Source of the DNA: Desulfobacterales bacterium
Lineage (GTDB): Bacteria; Desulfobacterota; Desulfobacteria; Desulfobacterales; 4be13
Assembly: GCA_029940115.1 (NCBI GenBank)
Contig: JAOZRQ010000015.1
Location: 1-28,432 of the forward strand
DNA length: 28,432 bases
Reading direction: 5' to 3'
Under the pieces are notes generated by a model. That model ran no database searches and was not told the origin of the DNA. It was given only the letters and a program-made list of their open reading frames with translations. The translations under genes and the position numbers were made by a program. This document shows, piece after piece, positions 1 to 6,508 of this stretch (position 1 is its first letter; each line of letters opens with the position of its first letter).

Positions 1-814
1 AGGCTTGCCGGGGAGCGGCACGTGAAGGACCGCATCGTCTCCCCCGACGACCCCGCCCGATCAGCAGATCTGAAAGAACAAAGAAACCCGGTTTCTGCCG
101 CGTTCCCCGATACTTGTCCCGACGTCTTTTTCCCGGGATATGAAACCGGGGCAATGAAACTTTTGCTTGAAACTTTTTCAACATTTTGCTATGCAAGACC
201 TTATTCAGTAATGGTATCAAACTGCTCAGATTTTCCAATCTCAGTAGGCATAAAGGACAAAGAAACCCGCTTTCTGAAACGGTGCCGCGTCCCCCGATAC
301 TTGTCCCCGACAAAAGACGTCGGGGACAAGCACGGGACCTGTTCGCCCAGTCCCTTGAGGTGAAACCGGGTTTCTTTGTGAATCTGGGTAGTCCATCACT
401 TTTCAAGTTCATGCTCCCGCCAGAACCTTTCGTCTTTAGTCAGGGATTGACAAATCCGGCGGCTCGGATTTGCCAATCCCGACGTTTTTTCCTCGATAAA
501 AAGTCGGGGACAAGCATCGGGGAAAAGCTTGCCCCGACATCTTCAATCGGAGACAAGTCCGAGTTGAGCGAGGTACGAAACGAAAACTTGCAAAGTGGTG
601 TGATCTGGGCCGTCTGAAAATGCCGTTTTCAGCCATTGTTTCCTGCCCGACTTCTGGCCCCGCAAAATTTGGCCGCAATGCCCATCTCAGCAAGAATCAG
701 GACAAAATGTGAGGGCCAAGAGGCGGGCAAGGGGAATTAGCTGATTTGGACAGTCTAGGTGATCTTTTACGGGGCCAATTATCGGTCCGGCTTACATACA
801 ATTTGGAAACATTT
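1..814. other. Repeat-rich intergenic stretch, no convincing gene
   Basis: No recognisable protein is encoded here. A frame stays open from base 1 to 363 and its first 25 or so codons could be the tail of an upstream gene, but the rest runs through repeat DNA. The stretch holds several copies of two motifs seen across the window: AAAGAAACCCGG/CCGGGTTTCTTT pieces (about 76-91, 256-271, 363-380) and CTTGTCCCCGAC palindromes (300-330, and a longer degenerate one at about 478-560). The last 80 bases precede the CNNM gene and show no clear promoter. Confidence 0.6.
300..330. repeat. Perfect 12-bp-arm palindrome, family D
   Basis: The arms are CTTGTCCCCGAC (300-311) and GTCGGGGACAAG (319-330), with a 7-base loop. 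Related copies lie at about 527-558 and 2051-2075, and one lies inside cas10 at 8834-8860. It can fold as a hairpin but has no following T-run, so I treat it as a dispersed palindromic repeat and not a terminator. Confidence 0.75.
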
Positions 815-1972
815 ATGGTATTACTTGTCATCTATGTTCTGATTGCCCTGGTATTCTCCTTTTTCTGTTCCATTGCCGAGGCCACCTTGTTAAGCGTGAC
901 ATCACCCTATATTGCCTCTTTGGAGCAGAAGGGAAAGCGTTCTGGGAAACTGTTGCGCGCACTCAAGGACGACATCAATCGTCCCCTCGCGGCCATTCTC
1001 ACCCTGAACACCATCGCGCATACAGTGGGCGCGGCCGGTGCCGGTGCGCAGGCCGCGGTGGTCTTTGGAAATGAGTCGCTCGGGATCGCGTCCGCCATCC
1101 TGACCCTGCTGATTCTGATATTTTCCGAAATCATCCCCAAAACATTGGGGGCCACCTATTGGCGACAGCTGGCTCCAGTTCTCTCGCGGCCCGTCAGGTA
1201 TCTGATCTGGCTGTTGTACCCCTTTGTGTGGCTCTCCCGGAGTCTCACAGGGACATCCGGGTCACCTGGGTTGAAGGGGTTCAGCAGGGAGGAGTTCGCG
1301 GCCATGGCTGATCTTGGGGCAAAAGAGGGGCAGTTGGCGGTAAAGGAATCTCGGATATTGAAAAACCTGTTCCGCTTCCGCTCCTCAACCATCAAAAACA
1401 TCATGACCCCACGCACGGTCGCGTTCACGGTGCAGGAGAACATCACCATTGATCAGTTTTTTGAGCAGAACGATCAGACCCCATTCTCGCGCATCCCGAT
1501 ATACAACGCCAATCGGGATGACATCACCGGCTTTGTCCTGAAAGATGACATCCTCCTGGCCCAGGCACGGGACATGCATGAGTCGAGGCTGCATGAGTTC
1601 AAGCGGGAGATAAGGGCGGTGCCCAGCTCGAAATCGCTCTCCGAGCTCTTTGAGTATCTGCTGGACCGGCGGGAACATATCGTACTGGTGGTGGATGAAT
1701 ATGGGGGAATGGAGGGGATCGTCACATTGGAGGATGTGGTTGAAACCCTTCTCGGGCTGGAGATTGTGGATGAGGCGGACAAGACAGAGGACATGCAGGA
1801 ATTGGCCCGGTCCCTGTGGGAAAAGCGGGCGCGGCGTGTCGGACTGCTGACCGAGGACATCAACCTCCCGGATCAACGGGGTCCGGCATCGCTTCCACCC
1901 TCTGACGACCCATTGGCCTCTCATGATGACGCGCCTGAAACTTCTGAGGAGAGCGAGGATCAGAGAGGTTGA
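815..1972 (+). CDS. CNNM/CBS-pair membrane protein (hemolysin-C-like family)
   Basis: This is an inner-membrane protein of the CNNM (DUF21) family, whose members are linked to magnesium or cobalt handling; the substrate here is not shown. About four hydrophobic segments lie in the first 150 residues (roughly 1-25, 58-87, 92-115 and 130-147). A CBS pair follows at about residues 195-315, opening with IMTPR and including VVDEYGGMEGIVTLEDVVE. A hydrophilic tail of about 60 residues ends the protein, and the CorC_HlyC domain found in many relatives seems to be absent. I chose the ATG at 815 because family members start right at the first membrane helix and a GGA lies 7 bases upstream. A TTG at 746 preceded by AAGGGGA would add 23 residues. 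Family confidence is high; the start is less certain. Confidence 0.88.
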   Translation: MVLLVIYVLIALVFSFFCSIAEATLLSVTSPYIASLEQKGKRSGKLLRALKDDINRPLAAILTLNTIAHTVGAAGAGAQAAVVFGNESLGIASAILTLLILIFSEIIPKTLGATYWRQLAPVLSRPVRYLIWLLYPFVWLSRSLTGTSGSPGLKGFSREEFAAMADLGAKEGQLAVKESRILKNLFRFRSSTIKNIMTPRTVAFTVQENITIDQFFEQNDQTPFSRIPIYNANRDDITGFVLKDDILLAQARDMHESRLHEFKREIRAVPSSKSLSELFEYLLDRREHIVLVVDEYGGMEGIVTLEDVVETLLGLEIVDEADKTEDMQELARSLWEKRARRVGLLTEDINLPDQRGPASLPPSDDPLASHDDAPETSEESEDQRG

Positions 1973-2050
1973 AGGGTGGGAAAGCCCGGTTTCCAAGCTC
2001 ACCACACAAGGGTGAGACTCCCTCAGATTTCATCCCCCCGACAAAAGACT

Positions 2051-2075
2051 TGTCCCCGACATTTTTTATCGGGGA
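2051..2075. repeat. Family D hairpin between convergent genes
   Basis: TCCCCGA (2053-2059) and TCGGGGA (2069-2075) form a stem around an A/T-rich loop, in the gap where the CNNM gene and csm5 converge. It could act as a bidirectional terminator by position, but the same sequence occurs at non-terminal sites in this window. Confidence 0.5.
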
Positions 2076-2097
2076 TGTCGAGGGCAAGCTTCAGACA

Positions 2098-3525
2098 TCA
2101 TCCCTCTTTCTTGGCCTTGGCGATGAGCTCCTGAAGATGCCTCTTCCGCTTATGCCTCTTGAATGCCTTGGGCCCGATCTTGTCCCGGATGGCCTCTGCG
2201 AGAGCCGCCTTTTCCGCGTCGGCTTCAAGGGAGTCGATCTTCTGAATGATGGTTCCGAGCCGGCCCATGTCATTTGCCCTGATCAGATCCAGATCTTCTT
2301 TCAGCCTTTCAAAAGGCGGCACGATCTTCTGGGGAATCGGTCTCTTCTCACCCCCTGATTGATCAGCCGAAGTGCGCCTGAACGTCGTGTCAAAGCCTCC
2401 GGGATGGCCCTTCTGCCTTGGATCGCCCTCCAAGGCAAATGGCCACGTCCTCTCCGGCCTCGGCCGTGAGGGCAGGTCACAGAACTCAAGCTTTGCCCAT
2501 CCGAAGGGGTAAATCCCGTTGGCAAGGGTCCGGGTCTTGCCCCAGGGAAGGGGCTTGCCGTTCTTCCCCATGCGCGTCTGGGGCGTTCTGACATGGTCCA
2601 GAGTGACACATTCCACATGGGAGTAGTGGCCCACCCGAACAAGCGTCTCATTCGTCCGCAATCCGGCAATCGCCTGATTCATCGGAATGAGCCCCTGCTG
2701 AACCCTTTCTGCTTGGCGGGAATGATAGAACTTCTGGTATTCCGCCTCATACTTGGGCACATAAAACTGGTACAGCACATCTGCCAGAAATTCCGGATGG
2801 ACATTCTCTTTGTGAAGTTCAAAGGGCGCCATGGCGAACCTGAGCGGATAGACCAGGGGCCTGCCGGCATGGCACTGGCTGACCGAGACCTCTGTATGGC
2901 CCTTCGGGGTGAGGGCCTTGTCCGGATCCAAGGGAAATTCCTTTGATTCCACAATGACCGTGCCGGGCTTTCCGAGAAAGACGTCTGAAAGTCTCAGGCA
3001 ACGCATGGGATCCTTGTTGATCTGGCCGAATATCTTCTTGTTGTAATCATCCCGTCCCTTGGCATCCCTCGAAGTGACGCCGGCCTTTTTGACAAAATGA
3101 TTGGCAATGGCCGTGCGGATGGCCCCCTTGATGGAACTGCCGGGTATATAGGCCTCTGTGCTGATCTCATTCCGGGTCATGGGGCTGATGAGCACCTGAT
3201 TCTTTGGGTCCTTCTTCTGAATGGCCCGCCGGTAGGTGTCCAGCAGTTTTGGATTGTCCACCGGAATGGCGCACCGGATCGCGTTTTCGGCGTTGAAATT
3301 TTCAGCAATGAATGATCGAATGTTGGCAAAATTGTCAGAATCCATCATATGGTAAAGTTTGTCCTGCTCCGGATACACCTCCATCCATTTGATCAGGTCG
3401 ATCATGAAGAGGGTCCGGTCCCGAATGACATAGGAGAACGGATCAAGTTCCTGTCCCGCGCCCACATGAATGGGAGAAAGGACATGCAGGTTCACCCGGT
3501 AATGCGTATATTGTGGCAAAGCCAT
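2098..3525 (-). CDS. csm5: Type III-A CRISPR RAMP protein Csm5
   Basis: Csm5 is the Cas7-like RAMP subunit that caps the 3' end of the crRNA in the Csm complex. The protein is 475 residues. The N-terminal RAMP fold shows LSPIHVGAGQELDPFSYVI early on, and the glycine-rich loop IPGSSIKGAIRTAI lies near residue 150. The C-terminal third is charged and ends in a lysine/arginine-rich helix. I chose the ATG at 3525 because AGAGGAG lies 8 bases upstream; an in-frame extension to 3579 would only read repeat DNA. It is the last gene of the csm operon, 67 bases after csm4. Family assignment rests on the RAMP motifs plus gene order. Confidence 0.88.
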   Translation of the reverse strand: MALPQYTHYRVNLHVLSPIHVGAGQELDPFSYVIRDRTLFMIDLIKWMEVYPEQDKLYHMMDSDNFANIRSFIAENFNAENAIRCAIPVDNPKLLDTYRRAIQKKDPKNQVLISPMTRNEISTEAYIPGSSIKGAIRTAIANHFVKKAGVTSRDAKGRDDYNKKIFGQINKDPMRCLRLSDVFLGKPGTVIVESKEFPLDPDKALTPKGHTEVSVSQCHAGRPLVYPLRFAMAPFELHKENVHPEFLADVLYQFYVPKYEAEYQKFYHSRQAERVQQGLIPMNQAIAGLRTNETLVRVGHYSHVECVTLDHVRTPQTRMGKNGKPLPWGKTRTLANGIYPFGWAKLEFCDLPSRPRPERTWPFALEGDPRQKGHPGGFDTTFRRTSADQSGGEKRPIPQKIVPPFERLKEDLDLIRANDMGRLGTIIQKIDSLEADAEKAALAEAIRDKIGPKAFKRHKRKRHLQELIAKAKKEG

Positions 3526-3540
3526 GGAAATCTCCTCTTT

Positions 3541-3616
3541 ATGGCGAGCCGCGAGCGGCAAGAACCGCGCGAGCGGCAAGCGGCCTTGCCGCTCACCGCT
3601 TGCCGCTTGCCGCCTT
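3541..3616. repeat. GCGGCAAG short repeats between csm4 and csm5
   Basis: Repeated GCGGCAAG/CTTGCCGC units in both orientations fill the csm4-csm5 junction and can pair on each other. The last codons and stop of csm4 lie inside this repeat, so the Csm4 C-terminus (AASGKR) is repeat-encoded. Confidence 0.7.
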
Positions 3617-4603
3617 GAACGGTAGCGTTATGGGAATTCCGCAGTGACGGATGCGCGTGTCAGAATGAACATTTTTCAAAAGTGGGGCGTGACTGAGGCT
3701 TTCCGAACAGAAAAAGACGGCCCCGGGTTCATACATCAGAACGGGTTTCTTGAATGGCTTGGGATCCCCATCGGGACCGGAAACGGCGAAGTCTCCACCG
3801 AGTCTGCCGAACTTGGTTTTCAGGCGGTAAAATGCATCATACTGCTCGATCCCCAGAAAAGAGGCCAATGAGAGTGAGAGCCGGGCGTTGGCGTCGGGTG
3901 TGGAGAAGATCGCCGGATCAAAGGCGTCATCCGGCACAATGGCCATGGCTCCCATGCCAGCCGATTTGTCCGCACCGAAACCGCTTTCAGGCAGAAATTC
4001 GAGCAGAAACCATTGCAAAAGGTCCCTTATGCTCTCATCATTGATCTCGACATAGAGGTCGATCACCACCCCCTCATAATACCAGTTCTTCTCTTTGTGA
4101 AACAGGGCATCCCTTTCCGCGGGAACGATCCCGCTGACCCGGTTCACCACATTGGCGGCGGTCACCTCAATTTTGCAAATCTGCTCCTCTGTTGTCAGGG
4201 AGGATGCCGCCATGAGTTCCTCGTAGAGTCTCTCCTCTGAATACGCGTCTTTCACCTTCATCCACTGTTCTGTCGAAACAAGGCGGCGGTCATCCCATTT
4301 CCTGACCGTTGACATGCCTTGAAACAGATTCTTCTTCTCCTCTCCGAAATGCCCGCGGACAAATTCTCTGATCTTGTCCATGCCCGGCCGCGGCAGGGAA
4401 GGACGGGGAAGCGTTCCCGATGGAAATGCCGAGGAGAAGAGAACCGGCGCGGGGGTTGGGTTGCCATAGGAATCGAGCAGATCAGAGAGGAAGGTCTCTC
4501 CCTCGCGGTATGACACTGCCCAGCAGAAATGCCCGAAAAATGTGTCCGACATGAGCGGGGTGATCAGCGGGGACGCTGGTGTGAGCTTGTATCGGTAAAG
4601 CAT
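3593..4603 (-). CDS. csm4: Type III-A CRISPR RAMP protein Csm4
   Basis: Csm4 is the Cas5-like RAMP subunit that holds the 5' handle of the crRNA next to Cas10. The protein is 336 residues. Its start is typical of the family, MLYRYKLTPASPLITPLMSD, followed by FFGHFCWAV. A RAMP glycine loop is recognisable near residues 220-235 (LPESGFGADKSAGMGAMAI). The ATG at 4603 has a strong GGAGGG site 6 bases upstream; a longer frame to 4666 reads only repeat sequence. It sits between csm3 and csm5 with repeat-filled junctions on both sides, unlike the overlapping junctions usual in csm operons. The C-terminus ends in repeat-derived codons and may be slightly altered. Confidence 0.88.
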   Translation of the reverse strand: MLYRYKLTPASPLITPLMSDTFFGHFCWAVSYREGETFLSDLLDSYGNPTPAPVLFSSAFPSGTLPRPSLPRPGMDKIREFVRGHFGEEKKNLFQGMSTVRKWDDRRLVSTEQWMKVKDAYSEERLYEELMAASSLTTEEQICKIEVTAANVVNRVSGIVPAERDALFHKEKNWYYEGVVIDLYVEINDESIRDLLQWFLLEFLPESGFGADKSAGMGAMAIVPDDAFDPAIFSTPDANARLSLSLASFLGIEQYDAFYRLKTKFGRLGGDFAVSGPDGDPKPFKKPVLMYEPGAVFFCSESLSHAPLLKNVHSDTRIRHCGIPITLPFKAASGKR

Positions 4604-4628
4604 GTTCTCCCTCCGGCGGGCGAGAGGC

Positions 4629-4684
4629 GAGGGGTGAGGGGTGAGGCAATGGCAACTGCCGCCCATCGCCCATCGCCCATCGGC
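4629..4684. repeat. Short tandem repeats between csm3 and csm4
   Basis: GAGGGGT units (about 4629-4645) and three to four CCCATCG units (about 4662-4682) occupy the 83-base csm3-csm4 gap. They differ from the repeats in the other csm junctions. Confidence 0.7.
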
Positions 4685-4686
4685 CC

Positions 4687-5391
4687 CTAAAGTTCCATGG
4701 ATTCCAGAAAGTTTTCCGGCTTCTGTTCGCCATCAATGGTGATGTTGGCGAACTGAATCTGCCCGCATCCGCGTGATCCCGCGCCCCCCAGCGCATCCAT
4801 CTCGAGCAGGCGCATGGCTTTGAGCAGTGTCATGAAATAGGTTTCAGGATCATCTTCGAACACCTTGAAGGCGATGTTGAAATCAAACTCCACCCCCGCG
4901 GGCACCCGTTCAAGGGGCCTCGGATTGGCGACACCGGTGATCCGGTTGATCGCGTTCTCATATTTCACCTCCATGGGAAGATCACCTTTTCGGAAACGCT
5001 CTTTCCATGATATCCCCATGGCTTCAATCCTCTTTTCAGAGAGATGTGCATCCCTCACCACAATGCGTGTGGGACCCAGGTTTTCAGGCCGGTTGGCGGC
5101 GGATGTGCCGAACACCGCACATACCGGGCACTCCCGCCTGCCGCAGTCACAAGGATTCCCTTTGAGCCGCCCGTCACTGACATACCTGCCCTCCTTGATC
5201 TCGATCAGGGAACGAAACTTGCCCTTCAGGGAAGAACCCGGTATGTAAGGCGCGTTGCTCCCCGGAAGCGGGTCCTTGATGATCGGATTGTCCAGTCCTC
5301 CGATTTCGATGTTCTCATTGGATGCCCCAATATGGAGTCCTGTGATCACCTGGATCTGTCCTTTAATCGTTCTCACTCTTTCCAACTTCAT
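4687..5391 (-). CDS. csm3: Type III-A CRISPR backbone RNase Csm3
   Basis: Csm3 is the Cas7-type backbone subunit that polymerises along the crRNA and cleaves target RNA every 6 nt. The protein is 234 residues. The catalytic loop is present as GGLDNPIIKD, with the expected aspartate at residue 34, matching the position of the active Asp in characterised Csm3 proteins. The RAMP glycine loop PYIPGSSLKGKFRSLIE follows, and C-x-C-x(5)-C-x2-C (CDCGRRECPVC) gives a likely zinc site near residue 85. A second glycine-rich loop, ALGGAGSRGCGQI, lies near the end. I chose the ATG at 5391, with GAGGGGA about 6 bases upstream; an ATG at 5394 is also possible. RNA-targeting ability therefore looks intact at the residue level. 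Confidence 0.92.
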   Translation of the reverse strand: MKLERVRTIKGQIQVITGLHIGASNENIEIGGLDNPIIKDPLPGSNAPYIPGSSLKGKFRSLIEIKEGRYVSDGRLKGNPCDCGRRECPVCAVFGTSAANRPENLGPTRIVVRDAHLSEKRIEAMGISWKERFRKGDLPMEVKYENAINRITGVANPRPLERVPAGVEFDFNIAFKVFEDDPETYFMTLLKAMRLLEMDALGGAGSRGCGQIQFANITIDGEQKPENFLESMEL

Positions 5392-5451
5392 CATATTTCC
5401 CCTCAAAGGTTGAAAGCCGGAACACAGCAGAGACTTCTCACGCCTCCATTC

Positions 5452-5862
5452 TCAATTGTTGCTGACACCTTCAATTCCATAGAAAAAACCGACCACCGCC
5501 TCGAAATGGAGCATGAATGCCTCGAAATCCTGCTCAGTGTTGATCGCATCCACATTGCTGATCAGAAAATCCTTGAAGGATCTCGGTATTTTGGGATTGG
5601 AGGGATTTCCCGCGTAACTGGCTTTTGATTTGACCATCTTGATCAGGGGTTTCACCTTGTCAAAACCGGTTGCCTTCACCTTTTTTTCCAGTTGCCTGAA
5701 CTCGTTGAAAAAACGTCTCAGCTGGGCCGATGACAAGGACCTCTTTGCAATCAGCCTCCCCGGATTCCTGGGATTTCTCTCAACAAACCCATCGGCCACT
5801 CTCCGGGCCTCGGTGTCAAGAAGCTCGGTGCGAATGATCCCTGACGTGTCAAAGTATTCCAT
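5452..5862 (-). CDS. csm2: Type III-A CRISPR small subunit Csm2
   Basis: Csm2 is the small helical subunit that lines the inner filament of the Csm complex. The protein is 136 residues and almost wholly alpha-helical. Family-like segments are LSSAQLRRFFNEFRQLEKKV in the middle, KPLIKMVKSKASYA after it, and FKDFLISNVDAINTEQDFEA with FEAVVGFFYGIEG near the C-terminus. I chose the ATG at 5862 because GGGAGG lies just upstream; that site itself overlaps a second in-frame ATG at 5874, which would add four residues. It is 60 bases upstream of csm3 but separated from csm1 by an unusual gap of about 650 bases. Confidence 0.9.
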   Translation of the reverse strand: MEYFDTSGIIRTELLDTEARRVADGFVERNPRNPGRLIAKRSLSSAQLRRFFNEFRQLEKKVKATGFDKVKPLIKMVKSKASYAGNPSNPKIPRSFKDFLISNVDAINTEQDFEAFMLHFEAVVGFFYGIEGVSNN

Positions 5863-6508
5863 AAGACCTCCCATGTAAATCAGTTTGAAAGTTTGTGAGT
5901 TTGTGAGTTTGAGAGTTTGTTTCTGTAGGGTTCAGGTTTGTTTGTTGCCATCATGTCTGCCATTTTTTTGTGTTGGTTGTCGGATGTGGCGAAAACTTTT
6001 GCCCGGGTTTTTGGCAAAGAGCCTTTGTCCCATTCCCCAAATCCAACATGAACCTGTCATTCCGGGCAGATGACGGGAACCGGCAGTCCCCGAGGCTTCG
6101 CTCCCCTCAGACGAGGTTCCCGTCATCTGACCCGGAATCCACTCCCAATCTCCTTGATCCACGACATGGATTGCGGGTGAGAAGGGGATTGCCGTCAATC
6201 CTTCAAGGCTCAAAGGGAAGCTGAACGCCAAAACCCGGTTTCTTTTCCCTCAATCTCGCATTTCCCCAGCCGAAACCGGTTTTTTTTCCTGCGGCATGCC
6301 AATGGAACCACAAATTTTGCAGTCTTCCGATCGATGCCGACTCTGTGCATGTGCCTTATACCCCAAGGGACTCGCGACGGCCAGACCGTCTGCCCATGTG
6401 CCATGTGGATGGTCACGCCAATGTCCGTGCGGCGACTTGCGGGCTCTGTCCTGCGATTCACATGCGGCTCTGTCCGTCAGCGGCGGCAAGGGAGTTTTCA
6501 AACACCTT
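5863..6508. other. Long repeat-filled gap between csm1 and csm2
   Basis: No credible gene is seen. Next to csm2 is a GTTTGTGA/GTTTGAGA microsatellite (about 5882-5945). In the middle is a palindromic element (6059-6138). Then come two tandem AAACCCGGTTTC-type fragments (about 6231-6290), followed by about 210 bases of unassigned sequence before the csm1 stop. Adjacent csm1 and csm2 genes are normally a few bases apart, so this gap is abnormal and may uncouple Cas10 from the rest of the operon. Confidence 0.6.
6059..6138. repeat. 80-bp palindromic element, family F
   Basis: The left arm begins ATTCCGGGCAGATGACGG (6059 on) and the right arm is its reverse complement with one indel (6115-6138). 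The arms are about 23 bases and the spacer about 33. It is probably a short non-autonomous repeat; no other full copy is visible in this window. Confidence 0.75.

Noticed and set aside
22..617. Two overlapping frames in the first 600 bases
   Set aside because: They run through family C and D repeats and show no protein-family features; only a possible C-terminal tail of an upstream gene before about base 75 cannot be excluded.
1385..2005. 206-codon minus-strand frame
   Set aside because: Antisense to the CBS domains of the CNNM gene and without recognisable features.
6296..6508. Cysteine-containing short frames just downstream of csm1
   Set aside because: Frames on both strands are open but neither matches a family, has a ribosome site, or has a consistent start.
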